A DNA stretch of 64,000 nt from Pyropia haitanensis. Lineage: Eukaryota > Rhodophyta > Bangiophyceae > Bangiales > Bangiaceae. The notes beneath the pieces are model-generated. The model had not been told where the DNA came from, did not search any database, and saw only the letters and a list, made by a program, of their open reading frames with translations. Positions 1 through 14,307 of this stretch are shown piece after piece (position 1 is the stretch's first letter; every line of letters starts with the position of its first letter). The position numbers and the translations under genes were made by a program. Location: NCBI GenBank assembly GCA_008729055.1, contig SDUX01000001.1, positions 930,001 through 994,000 of the forward strand. Reading direction: 5' to 3'.

Positions 1-1486
1 CGCGCGCGCCAAGCACACGCCCACGCCCCGTCCCTCTCCTTTGCAGCCTCGGCGGCTGCCGACGGGGCAGACGCGTGGCCGCGGCGGGGCTGTCAGGAGT
101 CGGCCGCGCTCCCGCCCCCCCCCACCGTCAGTCCCGGCGGATCTCCGATGCGGCCGGGAAGCCGGCGGCGGCGGTGCGCTTCGCATGGTCATCCACGCGG
201 GCGCGGGCGCTGCGTGGGAAGGACGGAGGGGTGGAGAAGTGAGTGGCGGTGGCTATCGAGGCGGCGGCGGCGGCGGCCCGGCGGCGGCAGCGGCGGCGGC
301 GGCCAGCCCCGCCCACCGGCTCTGATCGTGGGGGTTGGCCTGCGGCGCGGGCGGGCGGGGCTCGTGTCGCCGCATCTGCGACGCCCGGTGGCCGACGGCC
401 GCGCCAGCTCGCCGGGAAGGGGGGCCGCCCCTCTGGCCGCCGCGTTCCACAACCACGCAGGGGGCGGGGAGCCGGCAGCGGTGCCCCCTGGCTCTCCGCC
501 GGCACACCCGCCACCGCCGCCCCCGGCCGACCGCCGCGGGTCTGGTGTGCACGCGCCGCCGCGCGGACGGCGCTCCCGCTGTGGCCGCGCCCCCCCCCGG
601 CCGGTCGCGGCGACCGCTCGGCGCTGGCGGCTTGCGCTGTGGACTGAGAGGGGTGTAGTGCGGGGGGTGGGGGCGACGGGGGGGGGGGGTGAGCCCGCGG
701 TGCGCCCGCCTGTGCCGCCCGGTCACGCCGCACGTGCGGAGCGGCGGCGGCAACGCGGGCGGCGGCGACACCGGCGGCGACACCGGCGGCGGCGGCGGCG
801 GCGGCACCGGCGGCACCGGCGGCGGCACCGCCTATGCGGCGGACGGCGGCCAGCAGAGGGGAAGGCGAGGCGGGGACGCGGGAGGTACTGGAAGGGTCGG
901 CGGCCTCGCCACGTGCCGCGAACCGCCCCCGCGCCGTGCGCCGCGAGGCCGCTGACGGCGGTGGAGGGAGGGGGGGAGGGCGGCGGCGAGTGGCGCAGCC
1001 TCCCGTCGGCCACCACCGCGGTCGGCGCCGCGAGGCGGGGCGCGGGCGAACATAGGTCGGCCGCCCCGTGCGTGTCCGTTGCCGTGCGCCCCGTCCCCGC
1101 CGGGCCGCGCCGCGGCGGGCGGATCCCCGCGCGCGCGCGCGCGCCCGGCGCGGGCGCGAGCCGCCCTGTCGCGTGCCGGCGTTTGCCGCCACCGACGCGC
1201 AGGCACTGGCCGTGACCGCGGCGACGCCTGCACTCCGGGGGTGCGTGACTGGCCGCGTTGGGAGCTGGTCGAGTGGCGACGACGGCGGTGGGGGCCTGCT
1301 AAGGTCGAGCGGCGCTTCCGCCCCCTTTTTCTTCCCTTCCCCCCCCCGCCCCGCGCCCGGTGTCCGTGCTGACCGGCGCCAACGGCGGCCGTACCACCAG
1401 GAGCCCGCACCCATCTCGGCGGGGGTCGTGGTCACTCTCGTGCCACACCTCCCGCCTGGACCCCCTCCCCGCTCTGGCTTCACCCG
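1..1486. other. GC-rich leader region, no confident gene
   Basis: Open frames on both strands run across this stretch, but they are Arg/Gly/Pro/Ala-rich products of GGC/GCC repeats and none shows a recognisable domain. A pyrimidine tract ending in CAG at about 45 and a GTGAGT at 239 could bracket an exon of an upstream gene (frame reading MVIHAGAGAAWEG near 185). I could not link that segment to any family. Treat as unassigned. Confidence 0.4.
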
Positions 1487-4154
1487 ATGGGCGGCCGCTG
1501 TGGGTACACCCGCGCCGCGGGCTTTTCGTGCCGGATGGGGAAGTCGTGGACACGGGCGGTGGCGGCGGCAGCGGCGGCGGCGGCGGCGGCGGCGACCGCG
1601 GTGGTGGTCGTCGGCGTCGCGGTGGGGGCGGCCGCTGCTGCTGGCGCCGGCGCGGGCAGCGCCGTTGTGGGCGGCGCGGCCGTTGCGAGGCCGGCCACGG
1701 CGGCGGCGTTGCGGGAGCAAGACGCCTTTGAGGCGCCCGAGCCGACGCTCGAGGTGGTCATCCTCCCCGCCATTACCATCACCGCGACGCCGGCGGTGGC
1801 GGCCACAACGACGGCCGCGTCCCCGAAGGCGTCGACGGTGGTGGTGACTCCGTCGCAGCTCCCGGCACCTGCGTCACGGCCCCCAGCGGCGGCGTCGCGG
1901 TCTCCGGTGGTCGCGTCGCGGTCTCCGGTGGTCGCGTCACGGTCTCCGGTGGTCGCGTCGCGGTCTCCGGCGGTCGCGTCGCGATCCCCGGCGGCCTATT
2001 CGCAGTCTCCGGCCGGCACATTGCGGTCTTCGCCAGCTGCGCCGCGGTCCCCGGTGCCTGCAATGCGGTCCCCAGCGGCCCAGACGAGGAGGCCAACGGC
2101 CGTGCCGTCGTTGCCAATGGTGTCGTCGCCGCCCGCGCGGGAAACCCCGCCGCGGCCGTCGTCGACACGGCAGACAACGGCCGGGGCCTCATCCGCCACG
2201 CCTGCCGCGTCGTCGCCTGTGCGTACGGCTTCTGCAGTGGCGTCTGCGAGGGCCACCGCGTCGTCCACGGCCGCGGCGGCCTCCCCAGCGACGTCGACGG
2301 CGTCGCCAACGACGGCGGCTACCGTGGCGGCGGCCACTTCGGCTGCGGCGACAGCGAGGACGACGACACAGCCGGCGGTGACTGCCACGCGCGCTTCCGT
2401 AGCCACCGCCAGCGCCCGGGCGACTCGGACCGCGACGCCAACCTCGTCGCAGGCCACGTCACCGAGCTCTAGGCCGGCAGCGTCGTCGTCAGCTACGACG
2501 ACGGCTGCGTCCACGTCTACGCCGGCTGCATCATCGTCGCGAGCACCGGCGAGCGCCACCCCGAGCACCACGCCGAGGGCCACGCCGACCACGACGGCGA
2601 CCGCGACGGCGACCGCGGCGCGGACTGCCAGCCCGTCCGCCACTTCTCGGCCACCGTCGTCGCTCGCGCCCGTCACCTTTGTCAACTGCAGCAGCGACTT
2701 TGCGCTGACCCCCGCAGACCGGACCACCCGCTCCTTTGTGGCGCCCGTCATCCTCGACGGCGCCAGCCTCACCGACTGCCTCTTTAGCGGCACCAACTTC
2801 GCGGGCGGCCTGTCCCTCGTGAACGCGACGCTGGACAATGTCAAGTTTGTCAACATCACCGTCACGGGCGTCCTCGACGCGCGCGGCGCATCGCTGGCGG
2901 GCGTGTCGTTTATGTGGGGGGAAATGAAAGGGGGGGCAGACCTCACGGGCGCGGGCGGCGGCGGCTGTGACGACGGCCGGCCGTGCGCGCCGCACCTGGC
3001 CACATTTCGGACGGTGTTCGGGGGGCCCGTCCGCATCGAGCGGGGGGTGTGGGGGGGGCGGATTGTGCTGCAGGGCTTTGGGGATCAGGTACGTTGTGGG
3101 CGCAAGTGCAGAAAGAGGAGGGCGACCGACGGGGGGAGAGGGGAGTGGTGGGAGGAGGCACGGGTGGGAACCTGAGCGTGGAGAGTGCCTCTCTGGTGGT
3201 GATTGTCACACGCCGTAAGGGATGCAGGCGTATCGTGTGGTGGCGGTCTCATGACGACGACTGACACGCTTGAGCTCTCCGCTGTGTCTAGCTGCTTGGG
3301 CGTTGCATTCTACCCTGGTTTTTCCATCGTGTGCCTCCTGTGCTATGCTTTGTCTGGTTGTGCGGACGCAGTCGAAGCAGAACACGTTCGCCGGCGGCCT
3401 CTTTCTGGACGGCGGGAAGTTTGACACACTCCAAATCTTTGCCATCGCGCCCGCTGTGACGTTTTCCGCCCGCAACATCACGTGCCGCATCTTGGACTTG
3501 CTCGGTGGCACTGCCGAGGGCACGCCGTCCACCCTAACTGTGCCGCTGGACATGTCGGGCCTCGTCATCACGGCCGAGGAGCCAGACTCCCAGCAGGCCC
3601 TGACGGTCACTGACTACATCTTTGCCAGCAATGTGAGCATGGCCAACGCGGTGGGGCGGTTGTCCCGGTCGGGCTTTGCGGTGATGGGCGTGCCACTGCC
3701 CGTCTTCCGGCTGCAGCGGCTGTCCTTCGAGGCCGCCCTCGACTTGTCCGGCGTGGACGTCCTCCTCGAGGCCATGACCAACGTCAACTGCAGTGGGCCG
3801 GTGGACTTTCGGCGCGCAACGCTCCGGTCTACGCCGTCGACCAACTTTTTTGGCGTGGAGGAGGGCCACTCGACGCTGCGGGAGGTGATGTTTGCGCAGG
3901 CGCCACGCTGGGCGGGCGCCGTGGTGGACTTGCTGTGGCTGTGGGCGGTGCGCTCGCCGCCCTTTACGGGCACCGTCACTGACGCGGCGTGCCCGGCGTC
4001 GGCCACCGACGTGGAGTTTTTTGCCAACACCAACGTGCCGCCCACGTGCGACAGCGTGCCAACATTCCGGGGGGGCGGGGGGGGCGTCGTGTGTGGCGTC
4101 GTTGGACCGCCGTTCCGCACGCCAGCGCCGGCTGTGCCCCGGTTCTTTTGTTGA
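1487..4154 (+). CDS. Ser/Thr/Pro-rich secreted protein with pentapeptide-like repeats, two exons
   Basis: Two exons, 1487-3088 and 3372-4154, joined in phase 0 across a 283-nt intron with a GTACGT donor; an in-frame acceptor also exists at 3380. The first ATG is at 1487; a second in-frame ATG at 1535 lies directly before a long Ala/Val hydrophobic stretch that looks like a signal peptide or anchor. A long Ser/Thr/Pro/Ala domain follows, including five ASRSPVV copies, as in O-glycosylated wall proteins. From about 2670 the sequence becomes ordinary protein with A(S/T)L-type spacing (GASLTDCLFSGTNF, ARGASLAGVSF) resembling pentapeptide repeats, plus several Asn-X-Ser/Thr sites (NCS, NIT, NVS). 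I infer an extracellular or cell-wall glycoprotein; no enzyme motif is visible. The Gly-rich C-terminal tail may be affected by a G run near 4070. Confidence 0.7.
1892..1996 (+). repeat. 21-bp tandem repeat, five copies, in coding sequence
   Basis: Five head-to-tail 21-bp units beginning GCGTCGCGGTCTCCGG, with a few substitutions in the last three. Each encodes ASRSPVV or a close variant inside the Ser/Pro-rich domain of the secreted protein. Confidence 0.9.
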
Positions 4155-5224
4155 CTTGTGAGGTCGGGGGGGGTGAGCGAGGCCGCTGCAGCCGCCAGTG
4201 AGTCACAGGGGCAGAAGCGGCTGCAGCAGTAGCGCGACTGGGTGGCTGCGCTTTGACATACAACAACAGTTTTACCGTTCTCTTTTCCGTTCTTCTTTCT
4301 GCATGCATGTGCATCGGAACAGGCGGGCTCTTGCAATGAGCTCAAGCGTTGAAAGATATTCAGCAGGGGATGAATCTTGCGAAGGACGCGAGTCACTACC
4401 AAGTTTCCTGGCCTTCGTACTGGACTCCGCAAGATAATTTCAGAATTACTTTCCAAATCATGACTGGTTAAATTAATTACGGACAACTTCCTTCATGTCA
4501 TCATGTCTTGCATGGCGCTCCTCTCGCTTTGGCCAAGACACGTCGGCTCGGTCTCGACTGTCGTGCAGGCGCTGCCTGCTCCCACCCCCCCCCACGCCAG
4601 CATCTGCGCGTGCACTCCCCGTATGTAAGTCTGGCACCCAACAACCTCCCTGCCATCTGGGGGTGTAGCTCATCGCTTGGCAAGCGTGCAGGGACGGCTG
4701 CCAGCTCGCTGCGACTTCGTGGCCCCGTTGGGCGGTGTTCTTTGTGACGGTTGCGTCGGCTGTGGCGCTGGGCAGGCTCATCAGGACGGGGGCCTCTGCG
4801 TCCGAGGCGACTGTTCCCATTGACTGGTGGCCCGGAGCTTCCCGCGCTGCCGAACCGCCACAGAGGGATGGAACCTCTGGTCGACAGCGGTCGGGGGCCT
4901 GCCCTGATTTTGTCCTCCTCTCAATCTGAGGTCCAGCTGCGGCCATTCATTGTATGGCCTGTGCTGTGACCGCGCCGCTGCCTCGACCGGCGGTGCTTTG
5001 CTGTGCTCTCCCTCCCTTCTTTTCTGGTGTCGCCAGCCACTTGACGTGCGCGCTGCGTCGGCCATTCGCTTCCCTTTGCACGCACTTTTCCGTCTGCGGG
5101 CGGCTGCCTCCCTGTCTCCCCACCCCCATCCCTCACCACCCACCACTGTTGCTGTCGCCGCCTGTTCTTCCCGCCCTCACCATCCGCCACTGTCGCAGTC
5201 GGGCCCTTGGCCGCCGCGACCGCC
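4155..5224. other. intergenic region
   Basis: This gap has much lower GC than the flanks and no convincing ORF. It holds a tRNA-like 5' end at 4659-4686 that does not complete a tRNA. The last 150 bases are pyrimidine-rich and lead to the ankyrin gene start, as in the 5' leaders of several other genes here. Confidence 0.5.
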
Positions 5225-6238
5225 ATGGCTGACTGCCTTCCCGACCGCATAAACTCATCGATGACATCGATTAGGAGTCCTGCAGCCGCCGACGTGTCTA
5301 CTTCGCGGCCGAAGTCGCTGCCAGAGCTCGAGGGCGTGCCCAGCTCCCTTTCCTCGGACATGGAGCGCTCAAGGGCGGCAGTGTATTTTCGCCGCACAGG
5401 CAGCACTCCTCTTCGCCCGACATCCGCTCGGGCCAAGAAGCAAGATGGTGCGCTGTGTCATCTCCCCGTCCCTTTGGACCGGCCGCGGCGCACAAGGAGC
5501 CTCTTGGCACACCTGGTGAGCGAGGATCTAGCCCACGAGACGGACGTTTATGAGGGTGTGCCGCTCTCGTGCAGCCCTGGTGAAATGCGCAAGAGGTCTT
5601 CCCTCCGCGCGGCATCAAGGGTGCTGGGAGGGGCGGACCCAGAGCCGTCTGCGGACGACGAGATGGACGGGCTGGACGTCATCCGTCGCCGCTCCATTGA
5701 CGTGAGCAGCTTGACGCAGCGGCGTGCCGCGCTGGTGACTGACGGACCCCGCTCGCGGCCGACGGAGGGAGTGGGTGCGGTAACGCAGGCACCTCCCAGC
5801 CCCAGGGGTGTCGTTCCATCCTTGTTTGGGCGCAAGTGCCACCCGGTTGCCAAGGGGTTGATCGCTGCCGCTGCCTCCAGCGCCCCCGCTGGGTCCCCCA
5901 ATGGCGGCACCGCGCTGGTTCGGGTGTTGAGCTCAGACCAAGCCAATGGCGAGGCGCTGCTTGAGGCGTGTGGCAAGGGTCGCCAGGCGGCTGTGCGCAA
6001 GCTCCTGCGCGCTGGCGTGTCGCCGGCCAGTTCCGACGAACAGGGCCGTAGCGCGCTGGCGTATGCGGCGGCCAGTGGGCACATGGCTGTGGTGGAGCAT
6101 CTAGTTCGACACGCTGGCGCGGCGGCCGCGAAGTTGCGCGACGTCAAGGGCCAGACCCCCGTGGATGAGGCTTTCAAGGCGGGGCACGTGGAGGTGGCGC
6201 GCTTTTTGGAAGATGAGGTGCGGGCAGCGGCGCACTGA
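5225..6238 (+). CDS. ankyrin-repeat protein
   Basis: Intronless, 337 residues. The chosen ATG sits in a strong context (gccATGG); a longer reading would need a TTG start at 5207. The first ~230 residues are Ser/Arg/Pro-rich and probably disordered, with clusters such as RRRSIDVSS that look like phosphosites. The last ~95 residues hold about three ankyrin repeats: EALLEACGKGRQAAVRKLLRAG, then RSALAYAAASGHMAVVEHLV, then QTPVDEAFKAGHVEVARFL. Ankyrin repeats are protein-binding modules, and no catalytic domain accompanies them, so the partner is unknown. Codon use is balanced and there are no long C/G runs, unlike many neighbours. Confidence 0.85.
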   Translation: MADCLPDRINSSMTSIRSPAAADVSTSRPKSLPELEGVPSSLSSDMERSRAAVYFRRTGSTPLRPTSARAKKQDGALCHLPVPLDRPRRTRSLLAHLVSEDLAHETDVYEGVPLSCSPGEMRKRSSLRAASRVLGGADPEPSADDEMDGLDVIRRRSIDVSSLTQRRAALVTDGPRSRPTEGVGAVTQAPPSPRGVVPSLFGRKCHPVAKGLIAAAASSAPAGSPNGGTALVRVLSSDQANGEALLEACGKGRQAAVRKLLRAGVSPASSDEQGRSALAYAAASGHMAVVEHLVRHAGAAAAKLRDVKGQTPVDEAFKAGHVEVARFLEDEVRAAAH

Positions 6239-6599
6239 GCTAGATGCTTGGGGGTAGGAAGGCGGGTGAGCGTCAGTGAGAGGCATGGGGTATCGGTTGG
6301 CCAAGACCACGGACGGGGCAGCGCACCAGGTTCCCACGTCCGCTTCGCTACCCCCCCTCCGCCCTGAAATGACTGGGGTGTACTTGATTCCTTCGGGCCG
6401 CGTCGTAATTGTTCCTTGCGCGTGTCATCTTCATCTTGCTCCTTCGCGCCGTTGCCGCGCACCTGCTTTCGCTGCGAACTCTTTGCTGGGGTCGCAGCCT
6501 GCGCTTCGTAGCGCCAGCACGCCCGTTCTTCTGGTACATTCTCTCGTCAAGGGTGTCTTTCCCCTCGTACTCAGTCACATCGCCCTTTGTGGCTGCATC

Positions 6600-7290
6600 A
6601 TGCGGCGAGGACGCGGCGGTGGCCGCGGTGGTGGTCGTGGCGGCGGGGGTGGCTCTGCTTCCGGCTCTGGCGGCACAGCTGTGCCTTTGCTCGCTGCCAT
6701 GGCCAGCCAACGAGTCGTTGTGTTGACGGCCGACGGGCGGTGTGTCAAGGTGCGGCTGTTGCTCTTTTCTGCTGATGTTGCCGCCCACTTTTGTCTGCTT
6801 TTCTGGGTTCCGCTGTGCATGGCACATGTTTTTTTGGTTTGGGGGTGGCCCGTCTGTGACCATCTTGCTCACCATGCTACAGCCCCCCCGAGCGTCGCTG
6901 TGTGCGTTTGTGAGCTCTCTTTATTGGCTGGGGTGCGTGCTTGCAAGCGCAGTTCTGTCTTGTTCCTGCTTTCAGCGTGCTGACGATTCTTGACCACTCT
7001 CGTGAGTCCGTGTGCTCTTTTGAGTCTGGGTTTTTTCAATTGCTCTGCCGTACGTGCTATCACAGGGAATGCTGCGTGGCTTTGACCAGCTCCAGAACCT
7101 CGTCCTCGAGCACACAGTGGAGGTGGTGTATCCGCCTGCGTCAGCGAACGGCGGCAGCGTGGAGGAGATGACGCACGGGCTCATGGTAGTACGCGGCGAC
7201 AACGTGGCTGTCGTGGGGCTCGCTGGGGAGACTGAAGAGGGAACGGGCGTTGGAAGAGGGGGTGTGGCGATGCCTCCCATCACGCATTGA
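6600..7290 (+). CDS. LSM8: U6 snRNA-associated Sm-like protein LSm8
   Basis: Exons 6600-6749 and 7066-7290 join in phase 0 over a 316-nt intron (donor GTGCGG, acceptor atcacag), giving 124 residues. The spliced product reads RVVVLTADGRCVKGMLRGFD, the Sm1 motif, and later GLMVVRGDNVAVVG, the Sm2 motif; the RGDNVAV form is typical of LSm8. LSm8 defines the nuclear LSm2-8 ring that binds the U6 snRNA 3' end and so acts in splicing. I prefer the ATG at 6600 because the segment before RVVVL (LLAAMASQ) supplies the N-terminal Sm helix; the Kozak-like ATG at 6699 would remove it. The upstream start adds a Gly/Arg-rich extension (GRGGGRGGG) that is unusual for LSm8. The gene is convergent with phytoene desaturase, with only 198 nt between them. 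Confidence 0.9.
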
Positions 7291-7488
7291 GTGCAGTTGG
7301 ACACCACGGTGTGCACGTTTTGGATGCTTGTTTGTGACTCGCCGACAGCAGCGGATGGGTATCGACACCACCGCGCCTGCATCTGGTCATGTATATGTAC
7401 AACGATTGAATTTGGACAGGAAAGGACCACCCTTCGAAACATAAGAAACAAAACGGGAGAGCGGCAACATGCTGGTCACAGCTGCTGA

Positions 7489-9945
<2,457 letters not shown>

Positions 9946-10107
9946 ATGGGCGGCAACCCCCTGGACAAGGCGGCGCACGCGCTGCACGCGGTCGCCCACC
10001 CGGGGCGGGCGGTCAAACGCAAGATGACGCAGGCGTCGCCAGAGCCGGTGCGCAAGGCGGTCAACATCAAGCGGGCGGTGAAGCACCTGAAGCAGGCGCT
10101 CAAGTGA
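9946..10107 (+). CDS. small basic protein, 53 residues
   Basis: The ORF begins with an ideal context (ccaccATGG) and encodes 53 residues rich in Lys, Arg, His and Ala, with heptad-like spacing suggesting two short amphipathic helices (DKAAHALHAVAHPGRAVKR and KAVNIKRAVKHLKQALK). There is no signal peptide, Cys or known motif, and I do not recognise a family. Both the strong start context and the non-repetitive sequence argue for a real short gene; it could also be a first exon read through into a stop. It is divergent from PDS. Confidence 0.5.
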   Translation: MGGNPLDKAAHALHAVAHPGRAVKRKMTQASPEPVRKAVNIKRAVKHLKQALK

Positions 10108-10939
10108 GAGGGGGTGGCTGGGGTGGTGGTCTCTCGGTACGAGCGGGGGTGCTGGGCGGGTCGTGTGCGAAGGCACGGGCAAGGGGGGCTTTTGGCGGTC
10201 CTCCCCTGTCCCGCTTCCTCCCTACCTTCCCCTTTGCCGCTCCCTCTCTCGCGGCACCACCGGGGTCGGCTGTCTTGGGTCATTTGGGAGGAGTGTGGAC
10301 GTGACGGGGGGGAATGGGTGGCCATGGCGTCGGGCGGTCAGAGGGGTGCCCGTACCACGGGCGCAGCCCTTGGTTGATTTTCTTGGTCTGTGCGGTGCGG
10401 TGGGGACCTGGCGGTGGGCCGGCGGGGGGTAGTACCTGCCGCGGTTGCCGTCGTGACGTGGGACGCCTAATGGAATCCCTCTGTTGTGAGGTGCGAGTGG
10501 TGGGATGCGTGGTGTAAATGTGAATGTGGCGGCTCGGGGGGTAGTAGTGTGGGTGGGGCCTTGCTTGGGTCTCGGCGCCGCGTCGATGTGCGTCTTTTTC
10601 GTGTGTTTTTTTTTTTTCTCCTTCTTCCTATGTCTGTCTCTGCATGCGCGGTCCGCTCTCTACGTTTGCCCGTGACTGCTCGCCGGTACTGACGCACCAG
10701 CGGCCGCGCCGACCATGGTCATGGGCGCTGTTCCTGGGCGTCTTTTTCCCCCGCGCGGGGCTGGCCCATCAACAGCAAGAGAAGAGGGTTGCCGCTCGGC
10801 GGGGCGGGCGGCCCTTCCATCCTCGACCTGCGGCGGCGGTACCCATTCGCTGCCGTCACCCCCCCCCCTCCCCCCGCCTACACCACACACCCACAGGGCG
10901 TAGGGTGCATACCCCCCCCCGACCGCTCCCGATCTCCTA
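10108..10939. other. intergenic region, 3' side of the kinase gene
   Basis: No recognisable gene. The stretch contains a T run at about 10608-10620 and several C runs. It may hold a small last exon of the kinase gene, because a CAG|GTAGGG donor lies at 10978/10977 and a CAG acceptor at 10828. Confidence 0.4.
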
Positions 10940-11836
10940 TCACCAAGACCCCCCCCCCCCCCCCCATTTGTCCCTACCTGCGTGCTCAGTCCCCCTCCCC
11001 CCCGACGGCGCCACCGGCTGGGCCTTTGCCAAGAACGGGTGCCGCCGCAGGTGCGCCGGGCTCGGCCGCCGCGCCGGCTCCCACACCCAGCACGCGGCGA
11101 GGAAGCTGCGGCACTGGCGGGAGAGCCCCGGCGGCAGCGGCGGGTGCCGCGCGCGCGCCATCGCGACGAGCGCGCCCATGGCGGTGTGGTCGTGCCACGG
11201 CCGGCGGCCGGTCGCCAGCTCCAGCACCGTACACCCGAGGCTCCACACGTCCACCGACGCGGTGTACGGGCGGCGCTCGACCATCTCGGGCGCGATGTAG
11301 TGGGCGGTGCCGACGACCGTCGCGCCCGTCGCGGACGGGTCGGCCGTCGACGCGGAGACGTTAAAGTCGGTAATCTTGAGCGTCCCGCCCGCCCGCGTGA
11401 CGAGCACGTTGGCGGGCTTGAGGTCCCGGTGGGTGACCCCGCGGCTGTGGAGGTAGTCGAGGCCGTCGACGAGCTGCCGCGCCACCTCCGCGACGAGCGG
11501 CTCGGGGAAGGCGCCCACCTGCGCCACGTGGTCGGCGAGCGACCAGCCGTCGACGTACTCGACGACCAGGTTGAGCTCCCCGCCGGCGCCGGTGAAGCAC
11601 CCCTCGTACGCGACGACGTTGCGGTGGCGGAGGCCCACCCAGATGCGCCGCTCCTTGTCCGCGATCGCGTGGAGGGCGGCCGCGCCGAGCGCGCCGGCGG
11701 GGCCGTCGGTGTGGAACCGCTTGATCGCGACGAGCGCGCCCGTGCGGACGTTGCGCGCGAGCACGACGGTGCCGTAGCCGCCGCGGCCGAGCACCTGGCC
11801 CAGCTCAAACAGCTGCCGGTCCAGCACGTTGGCGCC

Positions 11837-11869
<33 letters not shown>

Positions 11870-12185
11870 GCCACCCCCACCCCCGCCACCACCCCCACCA
11901 CCACCGCCGCCGCCGCCGCCGGGCGCGTGCCGCCGGCCGGTGCTCCGGCGCTTGCCGCTGCCGGTGGGCCCCCCCCCCCCGGCGGCGGCGGCGGCGACGG
12001 CGGAAAACGACGCGCCCGGCGACGGCGTGGCCGACGCGGCCGCCGACGGGGGCGCGCTGAGCAAGCTGCCCAGCCCGCTCGCCGCCGCGCCGACCAGCGC
12101 CGCCACCGCCGTGCCGCCCGCCGCCGCCGCCGCCGCCGCCGACGCCGTCCACGCACCCCCACCCCCACCCCCACCCCCACCGCCC

Positions 12186-12216
<31 letters not shown>

Positions 12217-12785
12217 CCGCGCCGCCCCCACCGCCGCCCTCCCCCCAACCCCCGCGCCGCGGCGACACCCCCCCGCCCGCCACGCCCGCCGCCACCACCG
12301 CCGCCCCGTGCGCCCGCCCGCCCGTATCAATCACCTCGGCCACCGGCAGGCCACCGCCCCCACCGGCGCCACCCCCCCCCCCCCCCCCCCCCCCCCACCG
12401 CCGCCGCCGCCGCCGCCACCCCGCCGCGCCGCCCACGCCGGCAGGTGGGCGGCGACGCCCGGCGGGCGCCCCCCCCCCCCCCCCCCCCCCCCCCAGCGCC
12501 GCCAAACCCACACCCGCCCGGCCGCCGCGCGATCGACACGACCCGCCCCGACGGGCGGAAGACGTTGTCGGCGAGCGCGGCGAGCGCGGGCGCGCTCGCG
12601 GGGCCGCCCCGCCCCCGCGCCGCCGCCGCCGTTGCCGCGGGTGGTGGCGGCGGCGGCGGAGGGGGGGGGGGGGGGGAGCCGCCGTCACGCCGGCCGCGGC
12701 GGCCGCGGCGGCCGCCGACGCGGCGGCGGCGGCGGCGGCAGCGGCGGCGGCGGCGGCGGCGGTGGCGGTGCCGACGCTGGCCGCC

Positions 12786-12816
<31 letters not shown>

Positions 12817-14276
12817 GGGAGCAGAGCGCGCCGCCCAGGCGGCCGAGCGCGCCGCCGAGGGCGGCGAGCGTCAGCGGCGCGTCGTCCCCCCCCCCCCCCA
12901 GCCACGGGCGCCCCCCCCCCCCCCCCAGCACCCCCCCCCCCCCCCCCCCCCACGGCCACGCGCACCCCCCCCCCCCCCCAGCGCTCTCCAACCGCAGCCT
13001 CGCGGCAAGGTCGTACAGCTCCGCCGTCGGCCGCCCCTCCGCGGCGGCCACCGCGACGCGGGCGGCGACCAGCCGCAGCGCCGCCGCGCGCGGCCGCGCC
13101 CCCCCCCCCGCGATGGCGAGGAGCAGGTCGTACGCGGCGGCGGCGGCGGCCGCCGCCGCCGCGCCGCCGCCGCCGCCGCCGCCGCGCGTGTCCACCGCAA
13201 TGACCGCGGTGGCGGCGGCGGCGGTGGTGACCGCCGCGGCGGCCGCGTCGGCACGGCCGCTGGTGATGGCGGCGAGGGCGGCGAGCAGGGGGGCGGTCGC
13301 GACGGACGGCCGGATGCCGCCCCGCGCCGACGCCGCCGCCGCCGCCCGCTCCTCGGCCGCCGACCGGGCGGCGGCGGCGGCGGCGGCGGCGGCTGCCGCT
13401 GTCGCTGTCGCTGTTGTCGCGGTCGCGGTTGCGGCGGCGGCGCCGCGGGGGCCACCCGCGGCGGCGGCGGCGGCGGCGGCGGCCGCCGCGGCGGGCGCGG
13501 CGGCGCCCCCCCCCCCCCCCGGCGGCAGGCGCAAGGAGCAGAGGCGGGCGGCGAGGACGGGCACCCCCCCCGGGCGACCGCCTCGGCGGCGGCGACGGCA
13601 CTCGCCGCGGCGGTGGCGGCGACCACCCCCGCCGCGGCGGCAACGACGCCCGCGTCGGGGTGGCCCGCGACGGCGGCGAGCGCGGCGGCAACGCCGCCCG
13701 CGGCGGTCACCGCGGGCGTCCACCGCGGGCAGCCGCCGAGCGTCGCGAGCGCCGTCAGGCAGTGGTACACCACGTCCGCGTCGGCAGCCGCCGCCGCCGC
13801 CGCCGCCGCCGTCGCCGCGGTGGCGGTGGTGGTGGCGGCGGTTCCCCCCGTCGGGGGGGGGTGCCGCCGCGAGTGGTGGCGGCGGTGGCCGCCGCCGCCG
13901 CCGCCGCCGCTGCCGCTGCCGCCGCCGCCGCCGGCGGTGGCGGCGGCGGCGGCGGCGGCGGGCGTGCGACGACCGCCGCGACGGCGACCGCGGCGGCGCC
14001 ACGGCGCACCGCGTACGCGGCCGGGGCGCCGCCCCAGGCGACAAAGTTGGCCACCGCCGCCGCCGCGTCGGCGGCGACGCCCCGCGGGGCGGGCGCCCCC
14101 CCCGCCCCCCCCCCCCCCTCCACCCGCGGCGGTGGCGGCGGCGGTGGCGGCGGCGGCGGCGGCCGGCGGGGGCGCCCGCCCGGGGGGGCGCCGACCCAGG
14201 CGAGGAGCGGCGGCACGACGCCGCCGCGGGCGAGCGCCGCCGCCGCCCCGGCAGAGGCGGCGGCAACGTTGCGGGC

Positions 14277-14307
<31 letters not shown>

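Noticed and set aside
185..238. MVIHAGAGAAWEG resembling the start of an asparaginase/taspase
   Set aside because: Only about a dozen residues; no following exon with the catalytic Thr or other family blocks was found.
4659..4686. tRNA-like start GGGGGTGTAGCTCA plus a CGCTTGGCAAGCG hairpin
   Set aside because: No D-arm, no T-arm (no TTCGA in reach) and no acceptor partner. At most a decayed fragment.
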